A DNA stretch of 64,000 nucleotides from Sphingomonadales bacterium UBA656 (lineage in GTDB: Bacteria; Pseudomonadota; Alphaproteobacteria; Sphingomonadales; Sphingomonadaceae): assembly GCA_002299895.1 (NCBI GenBank), contig DBOC01000008.1, positions 62,001-126,000 of the forward strand, written 5' to 3'. Under the pieces are notes generated by a model. It worked only from the letters and a program-made list of their open reading frames with translations. It was not told the origin of the DNA and searched no databases. A program made the position numbers and the translations under genes. Numbering within the stretch: position 1 is the first letter of the stretch; every line of letters begins with the position of its first letter. This document shows, in pieces, positions 17,265-24,424 of this stretch.

Positions 17265-18301
17265 GCAGCTTTTGCGCGGGCAGCTATGCTGCGCCAGACA
17301 TCAATGAAGCGCGCAATGTCATCGTCATTCGTAGACGCGCCAAAGCTTACACGGATGACTTCGGACGCGGATATACCATCCCATCCCATTGCACCTAGTA
17401 CATGGCTGGTTTTAAGCGTCCCAGACGAGCAGGCGCTGCCCGCAGAAACCGCAATCCCCGCCATGTCAAAATTGATAAGTTGGCTCGACGCGGCAACGCC
17501 TGGCATCCGGTAACTGCCAATGGTCGCTAGCCGGTTGCTTTCCGGAGCAATGATAACGCCTCCTGATTCGACAATAGCATCTTCCAATATTTTGCGAAGG
17601 CGAACCGCGTTTTCCATCCACGCAAACCCTGCCTCGAGCGCAGTTGCAAACCCGATCACAGCCGGCAAATTCTCCGTGCCACGCCGATATCCTTGCTCCT
17701 GCCCACCTGTCGGTGCCAACAATCCAAGATTGCGCACGAGCAATGCCCCCATGCCTGGCGGCCCGCCCAGTTTATGCGCCGAGACCGCAATCATATCGGC
17801 ATCGGGGAGCGGCAGCTTTCCAGCACTTTGTGAACAATCGGCGAAAAATATGCCGTCAACCTCCCGCACAGCGGCCGTAATTTCGGCCATTGGTTGGATA
17901 ACGCCGGTTTCATTGTTCACGGATTGCACAGCAAATCGTGCCTTGCCAGAAATTGCACCGACATCAACTTGTCCATCTGCCCCTACGAGCAAATGGTTTC
18001 GTCCAGCCACTGCCAGCACCGCATCATGCTCCACCGCACTTGCCAACGCCGCTGTGCCCCTAAGCCCAAGCGCAATTGCTTCGCTGGCGCCGCTTGTCAG
18101 GATGACTTCGCCATCCCAGTCGAGCGCCGCTGCAATCCGCCTACGTGCGTCCTCAAGCGCAAAACGAGCGGCCCTGCCCTCTTGATGCGGCGATGACGGA
18201 TTCGCCCATTGCGCCATAGCATCAGCCATAGCTGCGCGCGCTGCAGGAATGACAGGCGTTGTGGCGGCATGATCAAGATAGATGCGGCTTTGGTCGGACA
18301 T
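17261..18301 (-). CDS. cysteine desulfurase, first of a tandem pair
   Basis: From ATG 18301 the protein has 346 residues and begins MSDQSRIYLDHAATTPV, the NifS/IscS start. An ATG at 18310 is also possible; the upstream in-frame extension to 18391 lacks family similarity. The PLP lysine lies in VSAHKLGGPPGMGAL and the catalytic cysteine in VSAGSACSSGTLKTSH. Both paralogues keep their key residues, so neither looks decayed. It is divergent from the alpha/beta hydrolase gene with about 115 bp between the two starts. Confidence 0.92.
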   Translation of the reverse strand: MSDQSRIYLDHAATTPVIPAARAAMADAMAQWANPSSPHQEGRAARFALEDARRRIAAALDWDGEVILTSGASEAIALGLRGTAALASAVEHDAVLAVAGRNHLLVGADGQVDVGAISGKARFAVQSVNNETGVIQPMAEITAAVREVDGIFFADCSQSAGKLPLPDADMIAVSAHKLGGPPGMGALLVRNLGLLAPTGGQEQGYRRGTENLPAVIGFATALEAGFAWMENAVRLRKILEDAIVESGGVIIAPESNRLATIGSYRMPGVAASSQLINFDMAGIAVSAGSACSSGTLKTSHVLGAMGWDGISASEVIRVSFGASTNDDDIARFIDVWRSIAARAKAA

Positions 18302-18415
18302 AGTTTCCATGACAGTTGCGAAAATCGTCACTGCTTCTATATAGCGCTTCCCATAACTGCAAAGCCCGAACCGTCGGGTAAAGCTCGGCACACATTCTTA
18401 GAATCGAAATTTTAT

Positions 18416-19072
18416 ATGCCCGCCATTGCTATTCCCGGTCCAGAAGGTCGCCTCGAAGCTCGTTTTTCGCCGCCGCCGCGCCCAAGGGCACCAATTGCAA
18501 TGATATTGCATCCGCACCCACAAGCGGGCGGAACAATGAACGATCGTATCACCCAACAGTTGTACAAAACTTTTGTGGCGCGTGGATTTGGCGTTTTGCG
18601 TTTCAACTTTCGCGGCGTTGGCCGAAGCGAAGGCGAATTTGACAATGGTATCGGTGAATTGTCCGACGCCGCATCTGCACTCGATTGGGTCCAAAGCTTT
18701 CACCCCGAGGCGTCGACCACATGGATTGCCGGTTTCAGCTTTGGTGCGTGGATTGGGATGCAGTTGTTGATGCGCCGTCCAGAAATCCGAGGCTTCATCT
18801 CGGTTGCGCCGCCCGCCAACATGTATGATTTCAGCTTTCTGGCGCCCTGCCCTTCATCAGGCATCATCATTCAGGGCGTGAATGACGAAGTTGTGACCCC
18901 GAACGCCGTGCAAAAGCTTGTCGATAAGCTGCGCACCCAGCGACACATCACCATCCATCATGACGAAATTCCGCGCGCGAACCATTTCTTCGAAAATGAA
19001 ATGGAACTGTTGATGGCGTCGGTGAACGGCTATCTCGATTTCCGGTTGGACCCGAACTGCCCTATTAAGTGA
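18416..19072 (+). CDS. alpha/beta hydrolase (COG2945-type)
   Basis: From ATG 18416 the protein has 218 residues. It shows HPHPQAGGTMNDR (oxyanion region), FNFRGVGRSEG, and the nucleophile elbow GFSFGA with Ser near residue 108. The catalytic Asp is likely in GVNDEVVTP and the His in RANHFF. Such small cytosolic serine hydrolases have unknown natural substrates. The longer in-frame start at 18209 is rejected because it overlaps the divergent cysteine desulfurase and does not match the family start. Confidence 0.88.
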   Translation: MPAIAIPGPEGRLEARFSPPPRPRAPIAMILHPHPQAGGTMNDRITQQLYKTFVARGFGVLRFNFRGVGRSEGEFDNGIGELSDAASALDWVQSFHPEASTTWIAGFSFGAWIGMQLLMRRPEIRGFISVAPPANMYDFSFLAPCPSSGIIIQGVNDEVVTPNAVQKLVDKLRTQRHITIHHDEIPRANHFFENEMELLMASVNGYLDFRLDPNCPIK

Positions 19073-19155
19073 TTTTTGACGCAGAGACGTTGTAGTTTTC
19101 CTGCTATAATTCTGAATTTTTTCAGTATCTTAACACTGAACCTTCGCAGAAGTAA

Positions 19156-19181
19156 GACCCTGAAACAAGCTCAGGGTGACG
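19156..19181. repeat. dispersed REP-like palindrome, second copy
   Basis: ACCCTGA at 19157-19163 pairs with TCAGGGT at 19171-19177 around a 7-nt loop. Read on the minus strand, 24 of 26 bases match 2560-2585. It sits in the 153-bp space between two convergent genes, a common place for REP-like elements, and may work as a bidirectional terminator or mRNA stabiliser. Nothing else is seen in 19073-19225. Confidence 0.7.
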
Positions 19182-19225
19182 TTGAATCAATAGCCCCCGC
19201 GCCCTCTGGCCTTTGCGCGAACCAA

Positions 19226-19432
19226 TCAGCGTTGATCAACAGCGCCAGTCGCCAATGACTGCCCCTTTTCATTCGGCACCACCCAAATCGCCACATTGGC
19301 GAATACAACCAAGGCCGCCGCGACCATCAGCCACATTTGCTGGCTAACGCCCTCCCGCCGCCAACGTTTCCATGCACCATAAAGCAGCAGGAAAGCGGAC
19401 AGCATGGCGATGGACAATATGGCATTAAGCAT
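19226..19432 (-). CDS. small two-helix membrane protein, unknown function
   Basis: The protein has 68 residues from ATG 19432, with hydrophobic segments at about 4-18 (ILSIAMLSAFLLLYG) and 35-50 (LMVAAALVVFANVAIWVV), joined by a basic loop (KRWRREG). That start is chosen because a GGAGG site lies 6 nt upstream; longer starts at 19444 and 19531 have none. I do not recognise the family. It is divergent from rpiB. Confidence 0.6.
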   Translation of the reverse strand: MLNAILSIAMLSAFLLLYGAWKRWRREGVSQQMWLMVAAALVVFANVAIWVVPNEKGQSLATGAVDQR

Positions 19433-19549
19433 GGCCGCCTCCATAAAGGCGGTGGATAAGCTGCGCAATCGCGGAAATTCGGCATGGCCTTTTACAGCGC
19501 GGTCCCATAGGGGGAACGTAGTCCGACTCAAGCTGCTACAGGATGTGCC

Positions 19550-20002
19550 ATGCGTATCGCCATCGCTTCAGACCATGCTGCTCTCGCGCTGAAATCAGCG
19601 CTAGTTGAATATCTGCGTGCTGCGGGGCACGATGTCGCCGACCTTGGCCCATATGACGAAACGTCGGTTGACTATCCAGACTATGGATACAAGCTTGCAA
19701 ACGCCATAGCAGATGGTTCGGCAGAACGCGGCGTAGCCTTATGCGGTTCCGGAATTGGTATTTCCATGGCCGTGAACCGCAACTCCGCCGCGCGCGCCGC
19801 GCTCGTCTCTGAACCGCTGTCCGCTAGGCTTGCCCGTGAACATAATGACGCCAATGTCATAGCCATGGGGGCCCGCCTGATCGGCATCGAAATGGCAAAA
19901 GCCTGTATTGACGCATTTCTCTCAACCGCATTTGGTGGCGACCGGCACCAACGGCGCGTTGACAAGTTATCAAATCCCCTCTCGACCAAGGAACCAACAT
20001 GA
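19550..20002 (+). CDS. rpiB: ribose-5-phosphate isomerase B
   Basis: RpiB interconverts ribose-5-phosphate and ribulose-5-phosphate. The 150-residue protein has the LacA/RpiB start (RIAIASDHAALALK), the substrate loop YDETSVDYPDY, and the active-site cysteine in LCGSGIGISMAVN. The conserved REHNDANVIAMGARL segment follows. It overlaps glyA by 4 nt (ATGA), an arrangement common in alphaproteobacteria. Confidence 0.95.
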   Translation: MRIAIASDHAALALKSALVEYLRAAGHDVADLGPYDETSVDYPDYGYKLANAIADGSAERGVALCGSGIGISMAVNRNSAARAALVSEPLSARLAREHNDANVIAMGARLIGIEMAKACIDAFLSTAFGGDRHQRRVDKLSNPLSTKEPT

Positions 20003-21303
20003 GCAATGCTGCCGCCAACGACATCCAAGCTTCTGGATTTTTTACGCAGAGCCTCACGGAACGCGATCCCGAAATCGCGGGCTGGATAGCGAAAGAACTC
20101 GGCCGCCAGCAGGACAAAATCGAATTAATCGCGTCGGAAAATATAACGTCGCGCGCCGTGCTCGAAGCCACCGGCTCGATACTTACCAACAAATATGCCG
20201 AGGGCTATCCGGGCAAACGTTATTATGGCGGCTGTGAATATGTCGATGAAATCGAAAGCATAGCCATCGAACGCGCGAAGAAATTGTTCGGCAGTGCGTT
20301 TGCAAATGTGCAGCCTAATAGCGGTAGCCAGATGAATCAGGCAGTGTTCCTCGCGCTTTTACAGCCCGGTGATACTTTCATGGGGCTCGACCTCAACGCA
20401 GGTGGGCATCTGACCCATGGTTCGCCCGTAAATATGTCCGGCAAGTGGTTCAATCCAATCGCATATGGCGTCCGTCGCGATGACCATTTGATCGACATGG
20501 ACGAAGTCGCGCGAATCGCCAGGGAAAACAAACCAAAGCTCATCATCTGCGGCGGCACTGCTTATTCGCGGGGTTGGGACTGGGCTCGATTCCGGGAAAT
20601 CGCGGATGAAGTCGGGGCCTATCTCCTGGCCGATATGTCACATATATCCGGATTGGTTGCAGGCGGCGCGCATAGCTCCCCTGTGCCGCACGCTCACGTT
20701 ACCACAAGCACCACGCACAAGTCGTTGCGCGGGCCGCGCTCAGGTATCATTTTGACCAATGATGAAATACTGGCCAAAAAATTCAACTCCGCAATTTTCC
20801 CAGGGCTCCAAGGCGGCCCGTTGGTGCATGTGATCGCCGCAAAGGCCGTGTGCTTCGCGGATGCAATGAAACCAGAATTCAAAACCTATGCCGCCAATGT
20901 GGTGGAAAATGCAAAGGCACTTGCATCTTCATTGCAGGAGCAAGGCCTAGATATCGTGTCAGGTGGCACCGACAATCACTCGATGCTGGTCGATTTGAGG
21001 CCCAAAGAAGCAAAAGGCAAACACGCCGAACATGCGCTCGATCGCGCCTCGATTACGTGCAACAAAAACTCCATACCGTTCGACCCAGAAAAGCCTTTTG
21101 TTACATCTGGCCTCCGGTTGGGCACGCCGGCTGGAACCACCCGCGGGTTTGGTCCCGCTGAATTCCGCCAAATCGGCAGAATGATCGCTGATGTCGTCGA
21201 AGGCCTTCGGCACAATGGTGAAGCTGGCGACGGCCAAATCGAAGCACGGATCAAGGAAGAAGCCGAGGCACTTTGCGCACGCTTTCCAATCTACCCGTCT
21301 TGA
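19999..21303 (+). CDS. glyA: serine hydroxymethyltransferase
   Basis: GlyA makes glycine and 5,10-methylene-THF from serine and THF with PLP. The 434-residue protein has SENITSRAVLEATGS, the NKYAEGYPGKRYYGGCE segment, and the PLP lysine K241 in STTHKSLRGPRSG. It is of normal length. This enzyme and GcvT (near 52.5 kb) both handle one-carbon units from glycine. It forms a unit with rpiB upstream and probably with the zinc-ribbon gene and nrdR downstream. Confidence 0.97.
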   Translation: MSNAAANDIQASGFFTQSLTERDPEIAGWIAKELGRQQDKIELIASENITSRAVLEATGSILTNKYAEGYPGKRYYGGCEYVDEIESIAIERAKKLFGSAFANVQPNSGSQMNQAVFLALLQPGDTFMGLDLNAGGHLTHGSPVNMSGKWFNPIAYGVRRDDHLIDMDEVARIARENKPKLIICGGTAYSRGWDWARFREIADEVGAYLLADMSHISGLVAGGAHSSPVPHAHVTTSTTHKSLRGPRSGIILTNDEILAKKFNSAIFPGLQGGPLVHVIAAKAVCFADAMKPEFKTYAANVVENAKALASSLQEQGLDIVSGGTDNHSMLVDLRPKEAKGKHAEHALDRASITCNKNSIPFDPEKPFVTSGLRLGTPAGTTRGFGPAEFRQIGRMIADVVEGLRHNGEAGDGQIEARIKEEAEALCARFPIYPS

Positions 21304-21349
21304 ATTATAGAGGTGACTTACCCATCTAATACACAGAAGGGAATTGACC

Positions 21350-21694
21350 ATGGGATTTTGTAACGAATGTGATTCGGCATATGGCGAGGGCGCAAAGTTC
21401 TGCGCCAATTGCGGTGCCAAAACACCTGAACAAAGGGCCGCCGAAAGCATACCCAATCAGGCACGGCATTATGTGGGTGAAGCAGCCGATGAGCTATGGG
21501 GTGCAACGAAGGACGCGTTTCACACCGGCAAGCATCTCGCCGATCAAGATACCGTCAAGAAGGTAGCTGGCGGCGCAGCAATTGGCGCAGCTGCTGGCAT
21601 TATCGCCCCCATCGGACTTGCCACCGGCGCATTGATTGGTGCAGGCATCGTCGCCTACCGCCATGTAAACAAGAAAAAGAATCAGGAAAAATAA
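21350..21694 (+). CDS. zinc-ribbon protein with glycine-rich hydrophobic tail
   Basis: The 114-residue protein starts MGFCNECDSAYGEGAKFCANCG, a CxxC...CxxC zinc ribbon (residues 4-21). Residues about 70-103 are a Gly/Ala-rich hydrophobic stretch (VAGGAAIGAAAGIIAPIG, then GALIGAGIVAY) that could be a glycine-zipper membrane hairpin. The end is lysine-rich. ATG 21350 is used with an AAGGGA site 8 nt upstream. The stop abuts the TTG start of nrdR. Function unknown. Confidence 0.75.
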   Translation: MGFCNECDSAYGEGAKFCANCGAKTPEQRAAESIPNQARHYVGEAADELWGATKDAFHTGKHLADQDTVKKVAGGAAIGAAAGIIAPIGLATGALIGAGIVAYRHVNKKKNQEK

Positions 21695-22156
21695 TTGCGC
21701 TGCCCATTTTGCGGACATGATGATAGCCAGGTAAAGGACAGCCGTCCGACTGAAGACAATAGCGCTATCCGCCGACGGCGGCAGTGCGAGGGCTGCGGTG
21801 GGCGCTTCACAACCTTTGAACGCATTCAGTTGCGTGAATTACTGGTGATCAAGAGCGAAGGTAAGCGAGAGCCTTTCGACAGGGAGAAGCTGGAACGCTC
21901 GCTGTCGGTTGCGTGTCGAAAGCGGCCCGTGGACAATACGCAAATCGAAAAGCTTGCCTCCGCTATTCAGCGACAGCTTGAAACCTTGGGTGAAAGCGAA
22001 ATCGAAACCAAGCGTATTGGTGAATTCGTTATGGACGGACTGAAGGCGCTTGATAGCGTTGCCTATATCCGCTTCGCATCAGTGTATAAGGACTTTAACG
22101 AAGCCAAGGATTTTGAGGATTTCGCGGGAAGCGTGGTCGAAGCAGCGCGAAAATGA
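21695..22156 (+). CDS. nrdR: transcriptional repressor NrdR
   Basis: NrdR senses ATP/dATP and represses ribonucleotide reductase genes. The zinc ribbon uses C3, C6, C31 and C34 (RCPFCG ... QCEGCGGRFTTFE), followed by the ATP-cone (about 49-139). At 153 residues it is full length. The start codon is TTG at 21695, directly after the stop of the zinc-ribbon gene, with AGGAAAA upstream; the family always begins M(R/K)CP, which fixes this start. It overlaps the trmJ-like gene by 4 nt. Confidence 0.95.
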   Translation: MRCPFCGHDDSQVKDSRPTEDNSAIRRRRQCEGCGGRFTTFERIQLRELLVIKSEGKREPFDREKLERSLSVACRKRPVDNTQIEKLASAIQRQLETLGESEIETKRIGEFVMDGLKALDSVAYIRFASVYKDFNEAKDFEDFAGSVVEAARK

Positions 22157-22875
22157 GCGCGCCGCCTATTATCATTCTATGCCGTCCGCAATTGGGGGAA
22201 AATATCGGCAAGGCGGCGCGCGCTATGCTCAACTTCGGCCTTACCGAAATGCGCCTTGTTGCCCCGCGCGACGGATGGCCTAACCCCGATGCAGGCCCAG
22301 CGGCATCCGGCGCTGACATTGTGTTGGCGAATGCCCAAGTTTTTCCGACGCTCGCAGAAGCAACCGCAGACATTGCCCATGTCTATGCGACAACGGTGCG
22401 TAAGCGCGGCGTTACCAAGCCGGTTATCACGCCCGAAGCGGCCGCCCGAGAGATATTCGTCAACACGGGGCGAAGTGCGATATTGTTCGGGGCCGAACGA
22501 TCAGGTCTTGAAAGCGACGAAGTCAATGTTGCCCGCGCTATCATCACAGTGCCGATTAATCCTGAATTTGGTTCACTGAACTTGGCGCAAGCAGTCATAT
22601 TATGCGCGTATGAATGGTCAAAAACGCAAACGCTTGCGAGCCCGCCGAAAACGGATTTGGAACCGCCTGCGACGCAGTTCGAGCTAGACGGATTGATCGC
22701 ACAATTGGATGCCATGCTGGAACCGTTGAATTATTTCACCCCCATTGACCGTGCTCCCGTTACCCGTCGGACCTTGCGCAACCTTCTTACCAAGCCAGCA
22801 TGGAATGCTCTTGAAGTCAGGACATTACGCGGTGTGCTGACAACCTTAAGTAAACGACGTCCACCCGAAAAATAG
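22153..22875 (+). CDS. trmJ: TrmJ-like SpoU tRNA 2'-O-methyltransferase
   Basis: The 240-residue SPOUT protein starts IILCRPQLGENIGKAARAM, as in TrmJ, and has motif 2 LFGAERSGLESDEV and motif 3 VPINPEFGSLNLAQAV that make the AdoMet trefoil knot. TrmJ methylates the ribose at position 32 of tRNAs. The start overlaps nrdR by 4 nt. Another SpoU enzyme specificity cannot be excluded from sequence alone. Confidence 0.9.
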   Translation: MSAPPIIILCRPQLGENIGKAARAMLNFGLTEMRLVAPRDGWPNPDAGPAASGADIVLANAQVFPTLAEATADIAHVYATTVRKRGVTKPVITPEAAAREIFVNTGRSAILFGAERSGLESDEVNVARAIITVPINPEFGSLNLAQAVILCAYEWSKTQTLASPPKTDLEPPATQFELDGLIAQLDAMLEPLNYFTPIDRAPVTRRTLRNLLTKPAWNALEVRTLRGVLTTLSKRRPPEK

Positions 22876-22928
22876 AGGCTTGTAACGGCGACATGGCTGT
22901 TTACACCGATGCGCAACAAGGAGCATTC

Positions 22929-23195
22929 ATGATCAGCACTATATTTTTTAGCATTTTGTTGGCCGCATCAGGTGTATCTGAGGCTGCGCCGAGGGCCACA
23001 GATACAGTCGCGCAGGAAGCACCCAAATCGAAGCCAAAGAAGATCTGCAGAACAACGGACCTTACCGGCAGCCGTATCGCAAAGAAGCTTTGCAAGACTC
23101 AGGAGCAATGGGATCAGGCAGAATCTGCGTCTGAACTTACGGTAAAAGGCAAAGCTGGAACCACCATGCCGCCACAAATGGACACCAACATTTAA
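22929..23195 (+). CDS. small exported two-cysteine protein, unknown function
   Basis: The protein has 88 residues from ATG 22929, chosen for an AAGGAG site 7 nt upstream. A signal peptide covers about 1-20 (MISTIFFSILLAASGVSEA). The mature part is lysine/proline-rich, then has CRTTDLTGSRIAKKLCKTQEQWD, a two-cysteine segment that I recall from small secreted proteins of sphingomonads. A disulfide is likely. It converges on the chorismate mutase gene. Confidence 0.65.
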   Translation: MISTIFFSILLAASGVSEAAPRATDTVAQEAPKSKPKKICRTTDLTGSRIAKKLCKTQEQWDQAESASELTVKGKAGTTMPPQMDTNI

Positions 23196-23198
23196 CGC

Positions 23199-23516
23199 TT
23201 AAGCGCATTTGGCATCCCATTTTTCGAGTTCGTAGGCGATAGAGGCTTCCACCAAAAGCTCCCACAAATCGCCGACGAGCTCTGTGGAAATGCCCGCGCT
23301 GCGTGCGGCATCTTTCACATTCGCTAGAACCTGCTGCTTGCGCGCTTCGTCACGGACGGCGATGCGTTCTGTTTTAATTCGAGCCGCGGCATCCATATAG
23401 GCAAAGCGAACAGCCAAAAGCTCAACTAATTGCGCATCTATCTTATCAACGCCTGCGCGCACTTGCGTCATATCACTGCACTTGGCGGGTTCAATTGGGT
23501 TGGATGTGCTGCTCAT
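23199..23516 (-). CDS. chorismate mutase family protein (AroQ fold)
   Basis: The 105-residue all-helical protein carries the AroQ pattern: VRAGVDKIDAQLVELLAVRFAYMDAAARIK, with active-site Arg and Lys candidates, and an RDEARKQQVLANV second helix. It would convert chorismate to prephenate, though isochorismate-pyruvate lyase (PchB) shares this fold. ATG 23516 has an AAGG site; the extension to 23579 is not family-like. It is divergent from rpsD. Confidence 0.85.
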   Translation of the reverse strand: MSSTSNPIEPAKCSDMTQVRAGVDKIDAQLVELLAVRFAYMDAAARIKTERIAVRDEARKQQVLANVKDAARSAGISTELVGDLWELLVEASIAYELEKWDAKCA

Positions 23517-23695
23517 GGCCGCGCCTTTACGGTTCAACACCCGCAAAGTCGAGCCAGATGTTGACACAAGGCCCATCAACGGCCATAGGCGCCGCTTCGC
23601 AATCGACCCTGCATTCCGGTGAAGCAGGTGTCCGGCACGTCCCAGATGTGTCGCGCGGGACCGGAAACAACGTTGTTAGCAATTGGAGAATCAAT

Positions 23696-24310
23696 ATGTC
23701 GATGCGCAAAAGCTCGAAGTATAAACTTGACCGCCGGATGGGTGAAAACATCTGGGGCCGTCCAAAATCCCCTGTAAACAAGCGCGAATATGGACCAGGT
23801 CAACATGGTCAGCGCCGCAAAGGCAAGCTGTCCGATTACGGCATCCAGTTGCGTGCCAAGCAAAAGCTCAAGGGCTATTATGGCGACGTGACTGAGAAGC
23901 AGTTCAAGCGTGCCTATCAAGAAGCCAGCAACATGAAGGGCGATACATCGCAGAACCTTATTGGTTTGCTGGAGCGTCGTTTGGACATGGTCGTATACCG
24001 CGCCAAGTTCGCACCAACGATTTTTGCTGCACGTCAGATCGTTAGCCACGGCCACATCCGCGTCAATGGCGTGAAGTGCAACATCGCCAGCCGTCAGGTT
24101 GCCGTTGGCGACGTCATCAGCCTAGGTCCAAAAGCCAAGGAAATGGCACTGGTTATCGAAGCCCAAGGCCTCGCCGAGCGTGATATTCCTGAATATGTTT
24201 CCGTAGATGGCACCGACAAGGTTACCTTCGCCCGCGTACCAACGCTTGATGAAGTGCCCTATCCTGTGAAGATGGAACCAAATTTGGTCGTCGAATTCTA
24301 TTCGCGTTAA
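23696..24310 (+). CDS. rpsD: 30S ribosomal protein S4
   Basis: RpsD has 204 residues from ATG 23696, which has a GGAG site 8 nt upstream; the longer frame to 23495 is not family-like. It starts MSMRKSSKYKLDRRMGENIWG and has the S4 RNA-binding domain (about 93-155) with RRLDMVVYRAKFAPTIFAARQIVSHGHIRVNG. S4 nucleates 30S assembly on 16S rRNA. In this lineage it stands alone rather than in the alpha operon, and it ends in a strong terminator. Confidence 0.97.
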   Translation: MSMRKSSKYKLDRRMGENIWGRPKSPVNKREYGPGQHGQRRKGKLSDYGIQLRAKQKLKGYYGDVTEKQFKRAYQEASNMKGDTSQNLIGLLERRLDMVVYRAKFAPTIFAARQIVSHGHIRVNGVKCNIASRQVAVGDVISLGPKAKEMALVIEAQGLAERDIPEYVSVDGTDKVTFARVPTLDEVPYPVKMEPNLVVEFYSR

Positions 24311-24332
24311 TTTTTGCATATAGAATACCAAG

Positions 24333-24359
24333 AAGGCGGCCCCATGTGGCCGCCTTTTT
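24333..24359 (+). terminator. intrinsic terminator after rpsD
   Basis: A perfect 9-bp stem AAGGCGGCC (24333-24341) and GGCCGCCTT (24348-24356) encloses a 6-nt loop and is followed by T residues to 24359. It lies 22 nt after the rpsD stop. Confidence 0.9.
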
Positions 24360-24424
24360 CATTTGAGCCGCGTGGACGGGTCTGCCACAAGGCATAGAAC
24401 AATATTTCCCATTAGGAGAATTCG

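Noticed and set aside
19076..19258. 60-codon ORF over the palindrome at 19.1 kb
   Set aside because: It spans the REP-like repeat and overlaps the small membrane gene, with no ribosome site or signal of coding.
19999..20060. glycine riboswitch upstream of glyA or gcvT
   Set aside because: glyA starts inside rpiB and gcvT starts 10 nt after the dgt-like gene, leaving no room for an aptamer.
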